From Mytilisepta virgata (Eukaryota; Mollusca; Bivalvia; Mytilida; Mytilidae): a DNA stretch of 64,000 nucleotides. The stretch spans positions 4,774,001 through 4,838,000 of the forward strand of contig CM051514.1 in assembly GCA_028015205.1 (NCBI GenBank), in the 5' to 3' direction. The position numbers and the translations under genes are program-made. Shown piece by piece: positions 12,301-19,888 of the stretch (positions are counted from its first letter, which is position 1; every line of letters begins with the position of its first letter). Below the pieces are notes generated by a model, which was not told where the DNA came from, ran no database searches, and was given only the letters and a program-made list of their open reading frames with translations.

Positions 12301-15300
12301 GAAGAGCATTCCAGAATTCTAAAATAACTTAAAAAGTAAAGTCAAAACCATCTAAGAACAGAGCTATGTACGAGGGCGATACACCTTAGAAAATTTAAAA
12401 TATCAATTTTGGTCTAGTATCGAAATGCTAACAACTGAACTGGTGATATCCTCAGAGACTTGAAGTGCAGCAGCAGCCGCATCGATTCGGTGGTAATAAT
12501 AAAATCTTTGATTCCATTTATTATGCACATGATATGCACATTTCGTCAATTTACGTAAAATGTATAAATTCAATTGTAGTACGTGATTTTTACCGAACAC
12601 CAATAAAACCAGTCAGTAATCACTATTTTTGTCTGACAAAAAAATATTCAGTTTGACCTTAAATTTTCTATAAAATTCTCAAATTAAAGACTGAAATATT
12701 GCAAAGAATCAGAATATCAAAAGTGAACAGCAGTACTAACATTGGTTTTGCTTCATATTTTAGAGATAGCGAAATTCAAAAGCAATTAAGAGATCTTTTA
12801 TAGTATAAACATGCAGTATAAGATCACAAGTAGGTTTCTGATAATTATGCAGAACACTTACGATTAGGTAACGAGTGCATTAGAAATAATGGACACGACA
12901 GATAGACATGCTTTCCTGGTTTTGTGTCTTCCCAGCATCCCCATCCATCCCATGTCCGACCACATGTATTATTTGTGTTACCCAAAGGGGTAGATAACTG
13001 TGTTTTACAACATTTATTAGCGGCGAAGCAACACGATTTCCAGCGTTCGCATGAATCACTATCCAATGTTAAACAGACTTCATTCACAACTGTTGAGTTA
13101 TTTACATTTGGAGAAACTAAAATTTTTTTGGACGGATTGTACAAATATGGAACACGGTCTGAAGCAAACAATTCTCTCCCAGGTTTCACACTGAATAAAT
13201 ATTCGTAGCACCAAGCACAAGAAAAAAGCTCATATACTTTGGGACTGTGGTATCCGAGACGTGAATGACAAGTCCTCCCCACAGTACAAAAAACATCCGT
13301 GATAATCTGAAAAAAAAAACACTTAAAGAGTGATTATAATGAATTGTACATATTTTATGTGGCGGATTAATCAAAACGACTTCGGAACTTTTTTAATTTC
13401 GGTCATTCATAAAAAGGCAAGTCATGTTGTACTATGCTAGACTTCAAGATGAAGAAATAAATCCTTTGATAAAAGAAGCATATAATTTAAATAAATCAAT
13501 GCATGATGCAGGCATTTTCACTTTGCAACGGAAATTTTCGATGAACCTGAATTGAGCAGAGATGATTTTGAAAATTATAATAAGTCTTTCAAATCATCAT
13601 TTAAAGGTATATTTAAAAAGATTGTGGAAACAAAATATGAAAAATTAATGTCTGAAAAACTACATGTATCAAACTTGGATAATGCACCAAAACTTTTTTT
13701 ATATAGCAAATTGAAAAAAGAAATTAAATTAGAAGAGTATTTAATAACAGAGAAAAACTTTTAAAAAAATGCCAGTTTCCCACTAAATTTCGAGTGAATG
13801 ATGACAATTTAGAAGTTATGCGTGGTCGTTACAAAAATTTCCCTAGACATCTTAAAGTGTGTAAAATTTGTAATATATTAGATGACGAATCTCATTTTTT
13901 TCCTTCATTGCAAAATCAATAAAGACGCAAGGGCCTCATTTTTTCAAAGTATTGAACAAAACTAAACAAGATATTCAGCGGCTCAGTCCAATAGGCAAAC
14001 TATGTTATTCTAAATCTTAATAAAGAAATGCTGTACAATGTAGTTGACTTTATAAAGCAGTCAGTTGAATTGCGAAAATGATGTCCACATTGGCCAGTAA
14101 TTACTTCTATTTTACATGAACTATGTGTAATATATGTTGTTTGTTGGCTCTCCGGACCGTAGGTCCGAGAGCTTTATGCTGTGGGTAGCAGAATTTTCGT
14201 GATTTTGTGAGCTCGAGATCTCCAAAACGGTAACTTACTGCAAATTATGCATTTGGATGCATTCGGTATTTAGGCTGCATGAAGTTGTGCATGCTTTTTT
14301 CAAATCTAGTTTTACAGGTGTGGAATGCGAAATTTTGTAATGACCTATATTCCCATTATACACCATTGTAACAAAACAGTTAAAGTCCTTGACATATAAT
14401 TAAAGTTGCACCGGCTGAATGTTGATAAGAGAAACAAATGGATTACCTATTTGTCTTGTAAATTATACACACACAACACTCAATACAAGATTTGAATGAC
14501 ACCTATACGGATTAAAGTTTTAGGAAGATACCTAATGATATTTGGGTAAATATATACACATGAAAGCATCAGGGGTAAAGAAGATTTATCTGGGAAGGCG
14601 GAGTGTATATATTATTGAGTTTTGCTCAATTTTTAGGTAAAAATAGATACTTGAGATCTCTTTTTTTAACGGTCAGTTGTGCAGTGTTTTGCAACTTGCA
14701 TAGAGAATATCATGTAAAAACTAGATATAGTACCTTCATAACAAAAATTAATTGCTTTCTTCAAAAGCATGTGGAAATGGTAAGATTGAAATGAAAATAC
14801 CGGAGAGCCACATGGCCATTGGCCTCTTGTTTTTTGTATGCTATTGCCTAACCCAGTTGGTTATAATATGCAAAAAAGATTATTATTATTTCAAAGAGTC
14901 ATCACCTTTTTTAGTTTTTACAAGCTCGTGATCAAGACCATATTGGTCGAAACGTTTTGTATTTTTAACTTTTTAAAGTTTGATTGTTGTTATTTTACGA
15001 TTTTATATTACTTGTGTATTTTAGACATTTAAGTCGTGATATTCCCCGTTTGACAGCTCACCATTTCCATTTATCTTCCTTGTTTTCTATTTAAATAGTC
15101 GTCAGAAAGGTATCCGTTTTAACATAAAAATGATATATATATAATTCAAAGTTTACCTAGCTACTAAAAATACTACTATACTGTGTATACTATCAGTCCA
15201 CTTTGATGGCTTTCAGAGCACCTGAGTTCACCTCTGGTTTTTATAAAAGAGTTCGTGTTGTTTATTAAGTGGGAGACTTATATATATTTTGATTTGCTAT

Positions 15301-18300
15301 TGTTATCGAACATTTTTTCTTCCTCTCCGATTTTGTTTGTTCAAGTTCTCAATAACCGTCTGAAATTAATTTTGCCTAATGACAAATCTTAAGTAATAAA
15401 CTTCAGTATTATTATAATGTCGCATTAGACTTGTTAAAATCTTTTAAAAAAATGTAAAAAGAAATATTTGAAATAAGCATTCAAACGTGCAGTCGCTTTG
15501 AAGTTTCCAATTACAAGTTCCTTGAAACCTAATCCGGTAGAATCTCATTAAAGTGCCTGTATTGTAATTGATCGCTGCAATAGATCATTGTACTTTCTGT
15601 AATAAGCTAAACATATATCTTCGAGGCAGAATATTGACAAAACACTTTGTCAAGGGTTTTGCCGCACACTTTTTTAATTTATCAATCGAATACAATTTCT
15701 AGATTTAAAGGCCATTGATTTAAAGCTGCCAATTGCAGTCACTTACTGGAAGTATTTGTGAAAATTATTATTATGAAATGGAAATAATGTTAGTTTGTTT
15801 TTTTTTTTCAAATTGCTGACTCAGAGTCAAATATGTATCTTTTATGGTTCCCTAATACTAATACACCCTTTATACAGTTCTTACTCATGGTAAAAGCCTC
15901 AGTGGTTAAGCTGGTAATTACTGATGATTACTAAAGTTAAGATTGTTCATAAATGTGTCATCAAGCAGGAAATTTAAAAATAATTTGACTGAAATAAATA
16001 AATAATAAAAAAATATTGAACTGAATTTTGATTAATGATCCATGCATGAAGAAAAATCACTTTCTTCAAAATTGTATACCAATTTTCAACAAAGTTACCT
16101 CAAGTAAACGTTCGTTATGATTCTATAAAATCATTTATTCTTAAATTTCTTATATTCTGTTATTAATTCTCTTATTGTCATATAGTAACCGAAGGAGTGA
16201 CCTGTTGTTTGTGTCTAAATTCATCACATTATTTAGATAGAAAAAATACCTATAAAATCACGAGACACTAATGCATTGAATATATATATATTTATTTTAC
16301 ATTTTGAAACGGCGATGAAATTCTTTAAAAACTCCACTTTGAAAAATCTAAATATGTTGTTTTGTTGAAAAGATAATTTTCTGTTTTAAAAACATTTCCA
16401 AATTCGAATTAAAGTCAACTCTAAGGAGGTGAACTCAAACGTGAGTTTGGAACATTGGTGTTAAACACAATTGACAAGAAGTGCCAGGTTTGTTGCCAAA
16501 AGTTGGTGGTTCTCTTCATATATTCGGTGAGAGTTTTTTATTTGAAGGAAAATAATAATAGAAATGAAAATAAAATAATATAAATATACATGTAACATAA
16601 AACAAAACGAATGTTGACAAAACTCGATGTTTGACAGTACATGTATTTGGATTTTAGGGTTTACACTGTTTCTATCGTACGATGACCCTGTGTAATTGCT
16701 CATTCTAAATAAAAGAACGCTGAGAAATTACTGATGAATGAATCAATCAATCAAATTTGATAAATTCATTAGATATCAGGTTTATAAGGGTTGGTGATTG
16801 GATTTTAAGAGCAATGATTACAAACCGCTACCATAGCATTTATATCAATATTCTACAAATATGACATATCACTTGACATGTTAGATTTTGTGCTAATAGA
16901 CCAAATTGATATAAATAAGAGAAGCAAAAAAAAAAATGTTTCGTACTGGTTTTTAATATGTATAAAATTGTGCGAAATGAGTGCATGTGGCTGCTATTTT
17001 TGTAACCATTCCATGAAGCTGATATCGAAAAATAAATACAATTTTCCACTGATATGTTGCTCGTTACAGTTTTAAGTAACGTCAATCATTTGTGATGGTA
17101 ACAAGAAATAAATGGGGCTTATTAAAAAAAACTATCATTATTGTTATGGTGTCTAAGTACCGTATTGATAAAAAAATATCTTCCACCATATCACAGACTT
17201 AAAATAATATCTCCCGCCAGCATTCTATTTCGGAACGATTTTTAAGGTTGACATGCAATTTCACTACAGATACACAGTTTTCAATGTGCATTGTAAAGGA
17301 TTTCCTCATTATTGATAGGTTTGTAATTATTAGTAGTTATATTTAATAATGAGTACTCTGTCACCAAGACTCCTTCTGGTTTAAATCACAAAAAGAATTT
17401 ATATTTTATATAAAAGATACTTGATGTATTTTGAAGCTTTTTAAATAATTTTCTGAAAATGCACGATATAAATAATCGACTACAGTTATTGAACTTGAAA
17501 CAGCAATGACCTAATATGCATAATAATACATAAATAATAATAAAAAGTAATTAATAAAGAAGTTGGGCATTTATTTCAATTCAGGAGCTAGTTTAAAAAA
17601 ATACCCTTAAGTATTTCGAAATATATATACATGTATGCTGTCTATTAAGATTTGCTAATAACAGCTTACAAACAAGTTACTACACAAGTTTTTATACAAA
17701 TTGCCAAATTAATGTCTTTACAACAGTTTTTCAACGTGAGGGACACTCGGAAATAAAACGAATTTTTGCTGTTGGTGAGTTTATGTATCTCTTTTTATAT
17801 GACAGTAGAAATAAAATGGTTCTGAGTTCTTGGCAATGTGCCAAAAATGATATGAGTTTTCACAAATCGCCTATAACCACGACCATTGGTGGTAGAAAGT
17901 CAGTAGCATACAATGTTTGTCTGTTAACATAAAGATGCATTGCATATAATGTTTTACCATAACAATAGCTATAAAGGTAGATACATAGGATTTAAAGATT
18001 AATGGTTATGAGTGAAAAAATACAAGGGAAAGTGGCCCTACCCCTTTGTACGATTAAAAATGGCCTGAAGGTGAATCATATAAGACATATGACAAAAGTT
18101 CATCTTCGTGCCATGTTCCAATAATCCTTTCCTAATAGATTTTGATATGAGGCTTTTATTTGCATGAATAGTTTCTAATAAGCAAAATTACAATTTTACT
18201 CGCGCGTGTGTGCGAAGCAATCTGATTCAACCAAAGGTAATTTTGGTTTTTATTTTTGAATCTATTTAATAATTTATATATTCTGTATGTGACACTTCAT

Positions 18301-18724
18301 TTTCATGAGAAATACATTTTTAATTTGTGATAGTTAAGTACAGTTGACGCTTCTTATCTCAAAGTTAATTATACCTTTAAAACAATATTTTGAGTTAAGA
18401 GGAATTTCAAGTTACAAAAATTAATTGCGACGAAATATTCTAAGAACAACTTTTCCTTTCGGTTAACAAAGTTTCAGATGTACCTACAAAAACATCCCAC
18501 CCTCCTTACTATTTTAAAATAAACTTAGATACCAGATGTGCTTTTTTTAATTAACATGCGCCAGGTTTACTCCAAAAATAGCATCTTGCTAGCTAAGTAG
18601 AGAAAAAAGAACAAAAAATTTAATAACAACACTAATAAAAAGAAGAAGAGGAAGAAAATAAGAAAATTAAGAAACTTACCTGTAAACAGAAGAAATAAAC
18701 TATCAATGGAACTCCGTTATACAT
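279..18724 (-). CDS. Class B (secretin-family) G-protein-coupled receptor, 3'-truncated by window edge
   Basis: This is a plasma-membrane receptor for a peptide hormone, expected to signal through G proteins. Eight minus-strand exons join in phase into 369 residues without a stop. Residues 1-22 are a signal peptide. A Cys-rich stretch follows to about residue 93. Residues 101-190 are a hormone-receptor domain with the core WDGWGCW (134-140), Cys153 followed by Pro, Cys170, and a closing WTNYQPC. TM1 is about 199-223, TM2 about 237-257 with His236, and TM3 starts at Cys279 and carries W296, E300 and H305 in a WMFCEGFFLH motif. TM4 is about 318-340. Loop 2 has Cys348-Trp349, the family's disulfide partner of Cys279. 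TM5 starts near W358 and P363. TM6, TM7 and the tail are not in the window. Several N-x-S/T sequons (N84, N85, N127, N173) lie in the ectodomain. The receptor subfamily (calcitonin-like, PDF-like, CRF-like or a protostome-only orphan group) cannot be assigned by eye. Introns are 0.4-5.5 kb and rich in transposons. Confidence 0.93.
346..1816. repeat. GPCR intron 7 with a degenerate direct repeat
   Basis: This intron separates exons 7 and 8 of the receptor. Two related segments near 415-500 and 1405-1500 share the text ccgaa-aattaccagta-atcgtgta-aatgaaaag and are followed by AGTATT-rich sequence, so they are copies of one dispersed element. The stretch 1190-1400 has balanced composition and an open plus-strand frame of 107 codons. 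It resembles a non-coding dispersed mussel repeat rather than an exon. Bases 480-560 carry a short relative of the repeats at 19350 and 44155. Confidence 0.45.
1817..1877 (-). CDS. GPCR exon 7: TM4 (61 bp)
   Basis: The acceptor is TTCCTTTCTGTTACAG and the donor is GTTAGA, both on the minus strand. Two bases complete a Thr codon opened by exon 6. The next 19 codons read VPLVTTLVYAILRAVSANE, a TM4 helix. Two bases are left for exon 8. A 61-bp exon encoding TM4 is, from memory, a conserved hallmark of class B receptor genes, which supports the model independently of the sequence match. Confidence 0.9.
1878..4539. repeat. GPCR intron 6, filled with TGATATCA-type palindromic repeats
   Basis: The intron between exons 6 and 7 is dominated from 2380 to 4260 by GC-richer repeats built on variants of ggctgatatggccatatcag and tcggaccgggtatcatcc. 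At least four hairpin-like modules are visible near 3170-3290, 3480-3605, 3650-3790 and 4110-4240; each pairs a block like AATCCATATCGGACCGGG with its near reverse complement. The module at 3650-3850 is in the opposite orientation. Short open frames here are repeat translations, not genes. Bases 1878-2380 and 4260-4539 show nothing recognisable. Confidence 0.7.
2545..3190 (+). repeat. Dispersed repeat, copy A (inverted partner at 63095-63712)
   Basis: About 650 bp match, in inverted orientation, the sequence at 63095-63712. Shared landmarks include tagcgggctgatatgac, aaaccttttgactaaatgg, ggatgagggactgacgattt and ggcggctctcgggctgat. The copies differ by scattered substitutions and small indels, so both are old. 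No coding frame is conserved. The margins carry TGATATCA-type palindromes like those in the rest of the intron, so this looks like the body of the element whose ends make up 2380-4260. Confidence 0.75.
4540..4690 (-). CDS. GPCR exon 6: TM3 to start of TM4 (151 bp)
   Basis: The acceptor is GCTTTATTTCCAG and the donor is a perfect GTAAGT on the minus strand. The exon starts in phase 0 with AGCKVL, the conserved Cys at the top of TM3. It then reads SFTWMFCEGFFLHRLM, the TM3 signature with the conserved Glu-Gly and Leu-His, followed by intracellular loop 2 (SDAFSPPRSLIPFY) and IGGW, the start of TM4 with its invariant Trp. One base is left for exon 7. Confidence 0.93.
5084..5237 (-). CDS. GPCR exon 5: intracellular loop 1 and TM2 (154 bp)
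   Basis: The acceptor is AATCTTTTCAG on the minus strand. One base completes a Gln codon from exon 4. The 51 codons contain GLRKQHRIRLHINLFLSLLL, the class B loop 1/TM2 motif with the conserved LH-x-N-LF, then IAVACWDMLITFERI and a first extracellular loop ending LAKNG. The donor GTACGA is the weakest in the gene but gives phase 0, matching exon 6. Intron 5 downstream is only 393 bp. Confidence 0.92.
5680..5960 (-). pseudogene. Retroelement reverse-transcriptase C-terminal fragment
   Basis: The minus-strand frame contains FPILDVGMPVSPSYGVNISQ followed by LVRFSRICSRLEHLSERNRT. The block SYGVxISQLxRFxR followed by a charged helix recurs in all retroelement remnants in this window (8885, 36375, 58630). 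It resembles the segment just after the RT fingers/palm in elements with a Penelope-like layout, but the class is uncertain. Stops follow immediately, so it is dead. Confidence 0.6.
6461..6562 (+). repeat. Tandem 40-bp repeat with a hairpin in each unit
   Basis: Two full 40-bp units and a 22-bp partial one are head to tail. Each contains CACCCGCTG, a short A-rich loop and CAGCGGGTG, so each unit can fold on itself. It sits directly upstream of the pearl-like element. Confidence 0.8.
6601..8288 (+). mobile_element. Pearl/Helentron-like non-autonomous element (copy 1)
   Basis: The left end has a perfect stem-loop (AGGCTCAG-CGGG-CTGAGCCT) followed by gtatcgctcacctgg. The right end has a stem-loop AGCTCAC...GGCCTTTGGCC...GTGAGCT. 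The subterminal gctcacctgg and ccaggtgagc are inverted repeats of each other. The core is a tandem array of about 156 bp per unit; the landmark ggaccttccatagatg occurs near 6843, 7001, 7160 and 7471, with a variant near 7315. A GAC/GGAC microsatellite lies near 8216-8245. A tandem core plus a microsatellite near the right end fits bivalve pearl elements, which are thought to be Helentron-related. This is inference from layout. No replicase is encoded, and the open frames inside are spurious. Confidence 0.7.
8300..8415. mobile_element. Short palindromic MITE-like element
   Basis: The ends pair: taagagagtgac at the left with gtcaccctctta at the right. Inner blocks ttgtaacccctctg and cggggttacaat pair, as do ttgtcaacc and ggttgacaa. 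The tip is the GC-rich loop ctcggcttcgccttg. The whole 116 bp can form one long hairpin. It abuts the right end of the pearl-like element. Confidence 0.65.
8885..10335 (+). pseudogene. Retroelement 3' part (RT C-terminus plus 3' tail), interrupted by a SINE
   Basis: The plus strand encodes a decayed frame including CPFLDLYIYISNGKLNTKIY and, with frame breaks, the same block as at 5680 and 36375. After the SINE it continues with GISHPIFYGNILYKAQK. A non-coding tail follows, with landmarks ggagctggcatgt, gcgcctgtcccaagtcagga and ggtcgggttgttgtct. The same tail ends the copy at 36375 and appears alone, reversed, at 23818. Frameshifts and stops show it is inactive. Confidence 0.65.
9240..9514 (-). 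mobile_element. tRNA-derived SINE, full length, with 10-bp target-site duplication
   Basis: Read on the minus strand the head is tRNA-like: A-box TGGCCGAGTGG and B-box GAGTTCGAATC, resembling a Ser/Leu-type tRNA. A central domain with ggagtacccggagagaac-like text follows, and a poly-A end (T-run at 9240). The direct duplication acatcattcg flanks it at 9230-9239 and 9515-9524. The related retroelement at 36375 has the uninterrupted site near 36530-36545, so the insertion is precise. I do not assign a SINE family name. Confidence 0.85.
10762..10853 (-). CDS. GPCR exon 4: TM1 (92 bp)
   Basis: The acceptor is TTTGTTTTTTAG and the donor a perfect GTAAGT on the minus strand. The exon starts in phase 0 and encodes DLKTSIFIGLGCSIASILAL then FPSILIFMRY, a single hydrophobic helix ending in a basic residue. 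Two bases (CA) are left, completed to Gln by exon 5, so the joint reads MRYQGLRKQ. Confidence 0.9.
10997..11209. mobile_element. Harbinger-like MITE with G-tract (family 1, copy 1)
   Basis: The ends GGGAACAACCATTTG and CAAATGGTTTCTCCC are inverted repeats about 24 bp long, bounded by the 3-bp duplication TTA at 10994-10996 and 11210-11212. TWA target duplications are typical of PIF/Harbinger elements. Inside, a run of G precedes gctaggatcaaa and a block with ggaccaggatttta is present twice. It lies in intron 3 of the receptor gene. It has no coding capacity. Confidence 0.8.
11894..11985 (-). CDS. GPCR exon 3: second half of hormone-receptor domain (92 bp)
   Basis: The acceptor is TTAATTAATAG, poor in pyrimidines, and the donor is GTAAGT on the minus strand. 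Two bases join the C left by exon 2 to make Arg. Then 30 codons read EAVKTCQINVSWERKDG and QEWTNYQPCLQFA. This supplies the last two conserved cysteines of the HormR fold and its WTNYxxC closing motif. It ends in phase 0, matching exon 4. An N-glycosylation sequon (N173) is present. Confidence 0.93.
12862..13306 (-). CDS. GPCR exon 2: N-terminal ectodomain and first half of HormR (445 bp)
   Basis: An excellent poly-T acceptor ending TTTTTCAG and a GTAAGT donor bound the exon on the minus strand. It starts in phase 0 with IITDVFCTVG, continuing the signal peptide of exon 1, and encodes 148 residues plus one base. A Cys-rich segment (CAWCYEYLF, then CERWKSCCFAANKCC) precedes NNTCGRTWDGWGCWEDT and the Cys-Pro of HormR. 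The extra cysteine pairs before the WDGW core are not in vertebrate secretin or calcitonin receptors as I recall them, and may mark a protostome subgroup. Confidence 0.95.
13420..13990 (+). pseudogene. LINE (non-LTR retrotransposon) C-terminal remnant
   Basis: The broken plus-strand frames include KEAYNLNKSMHDAG, then a 70-codon open stretch, then KFRVNDDNLEVMRGRYKN and VCKICNILDDESHF. The order KFR...GRYKN...R-x-C-x2-C...DDExHF is the C-terminal zinc-knuckle-like region seen in many non-LTR elements. The minus-strand copy at 53040-53900 shares REAYNLNK, FRICDHSLDIEVGRYKN and CSGCKVLDDEFL, so both belong to one family. Several frameshifts show it is dead. Confidence 0.65.
14152..14828. mobile_element. 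Short element with hairpin ends (ggctctccgg / ccggagagcc)
   Basis: The left end reads ggctctccggacc-gta-ggtccgagagc, a stem-loop. The right end reads ccggagagccacatggccattggcctctt. The terminal decamers ggctctccgg and ccggagagcc are perfect inverted repeats. Hairpins at both ends resemble the pearl-like elements of this window, but there is no tandem core. Terminal coordinates are approximate. Confidence 0.55.
14915..15010 (+). repeat. Dispersed repeat tail (ccatattggtcgaaacg)
   Basis: The segment with agctcgtgatcaagaccat and attggtcgaaacgtttt matches, reversed, the one at 55180-55260. It looks like the 3' end of a retroelement family with no coding remains. Confidence 0.5.
17720..18060 (-). 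repeat. gtagggccacttt dispersed repeat, reversed copy
   Basis: Read on the minus strand it contains aaggggtagggccacttt, ataggcgattt and cacgttgaaaaactgt in the same order as 21838-22170. Its translation is full of stops, so the family is not protein-coding in this copy. Confidence 0.6.
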
Positions 18725-18758
18725 GCCTTTCAATAGATTCCATCACACTGAATATCGT
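18680..18758 (-). CDS. GPCR exon 1: 5'UTR end, start codon and signal peptide
   Basis: The exon is bounded by acceptor AAATTTTTCCAG and donor GTAAGT on the minus strand. The start codon is at 18724-18722 and 15 codons (MYNGVPLIVYFFCLQ) run to the donor in phase 0. With the first residues of exon 2 this makes a typical hydrophobic signal sequence. The acceptor in front of 34 untranslated bases implies at least one non-coding exon further upstream, which I could not locate. Confidence 0.82.
18717..18743 (-). promoter_or_regulatory. Upstream ORF overlapping the GPCR start codon
   Basis: An ATG 19 bases before the receptor start opens an 8-codon frame (MESIERHV) whose stop TAA falls inside the first codons of the receptor, in another frame. 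The overlap is 8 bases. Overlapping upstream ORFs usually lower translation of the main frame; that this one does so is inference. Confidence 0.5.
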
Positions 18759-19349
18759 CTGGAAAAATTTAAAGCGACTTAATTGGTATGTCAAACACAA
18801 CGAATGTAATTTGCAATATTTAAAAAAAATCTTTATACTGATTAGTTTTGTTGCTTGTGAATGAGCGTATGTGTCTAACATATAATAGGAACGAGTGATA
18901 GCAGTGAAACTGAATATCATCTGGGTCACTCTAGCGTTTAAGTTCTAAATGAGACAAATTGTCGCTACTAGCTGTTTAACGGTAAAGGTTTGCTGATTGT
19001 ATAGTCTCTGTTAGATATTGTGTGAATTAATATTGGAGGTTTCAATTTGCGTTTTTTTTTATTTCTTTACAATGAAATCTTACACCTGATATTGATTTTA
19101 ATGTTTTGGGAAATATTTAAAGGAGTTTACCTTCAAATTTACGACATTTACCTTCTTAATATCCTATGAGACTTTGTTTCGTGGGTGCTTTCCTAATGTC
19201 TTTATATTGACTCATGCATATGTAGAGCAAATGACTGTTAATCGTAGTTTTGCAATACCAACTTATAGTGTATCCTTAGCAGCGACGCAACTCTACTAGT
19301 ATTTAAAGTATTTCGAAGTTATCCCGTTATAAAAGTGTCTTATTTTGTT
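18759..19349. other. Upstream of receptor exon 1, nothing recognised
   Basis: This AT-rich stretch lies 5' of exon 1. I see no clear promoter, exon or repeat. It is probably intron, given the acceptor at 18759-18760. Confidence 0.35.
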
Positions 19350-19545
19350 AAAGATATGAAGTATCTCCCTGATTCATAGCTCAGTCCTTGGGTGGTTGTT
19401 TTTTCTTTTTTGGTCCTTTTGCGTTTTGAATTGCTCTTCAATTTTTTGGAGTATTTTTTCCACATCTTAGGCCTTGAGTACAACTGATTAGTTGTGAATC
19501 GACAAAATGTGTACATTCTGCGCATCAAAATTGGCATTAGGATAA
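19350..19545 (+). repeat. Dispersed repeat (ctcagtccttgggtggttg ... actgattagt)
   Basis: It matches 44155-44340 over most of its length: agctc-gtcctt-gggtggtt, ttgctcttcaat-ttttgga, and acaactgat-agt-gt-aatc-acaaaat. A shorter relative lies at 480-560. It looks like the 3' tail of a retroelement. Confidence 0.55.
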
Positions 19546-19888
19546 TACTGAATCAGCATGAAATTTTTGTCTTGTATTTTTTCATGTTTGTAATTTTTGG
19601 TATCGAACATTACAAATGTTAACGGTGTTTGTTATTATATTATATTATTGTTTATTGTGCCGAAAAATATACATCGGTCTGAGGTATCAAATTTAAGAAT
19701 TTATTTGTCAGTCTCAGGAGAAATTGATTTGGCAGACCAAAATGTGCCGATAAAATCATCTTATTTGCCTTGAAAATTCAACACTTTGACAAATAAATTT
19801 TGAAAAAAAAAATCTTTGGTATTGTACCTTTTCCACCGGACAGTTGCTTTTTATTTATCTTCTAAGAAGGGACATTAAGTATTAACTA

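Larger units (their letters stand above)
13307..18679. other. GPCR intron 1 (5.4 kb)
   Basis: The intron joins the signal-peptide exon to the ectodomain exon. It contains a LINE C-terminal remnant (13420-13990), a hairpin-ended element (14152-14828), a repeat tail with ccatattggtcgaaacg (14915-15010), a weak fragment of the cacctgagttcacc repeat (15220-15260) and a reversed copy of the gtagggccacttt repeat (17720-18060). The stretch 15270-17700 is AT-rich with no exon or repeat structure I can support. Confidence 0.6.

Noticed and set aside
11894..13306. Treating the 145-codon frame at 12845-13282 as a complete gene
   Set aside because: Its first codon is GTG, it reads past a perfect GTAAGT donor at 12861, and splicing to 11985 restores the missing half of the HormR domain.
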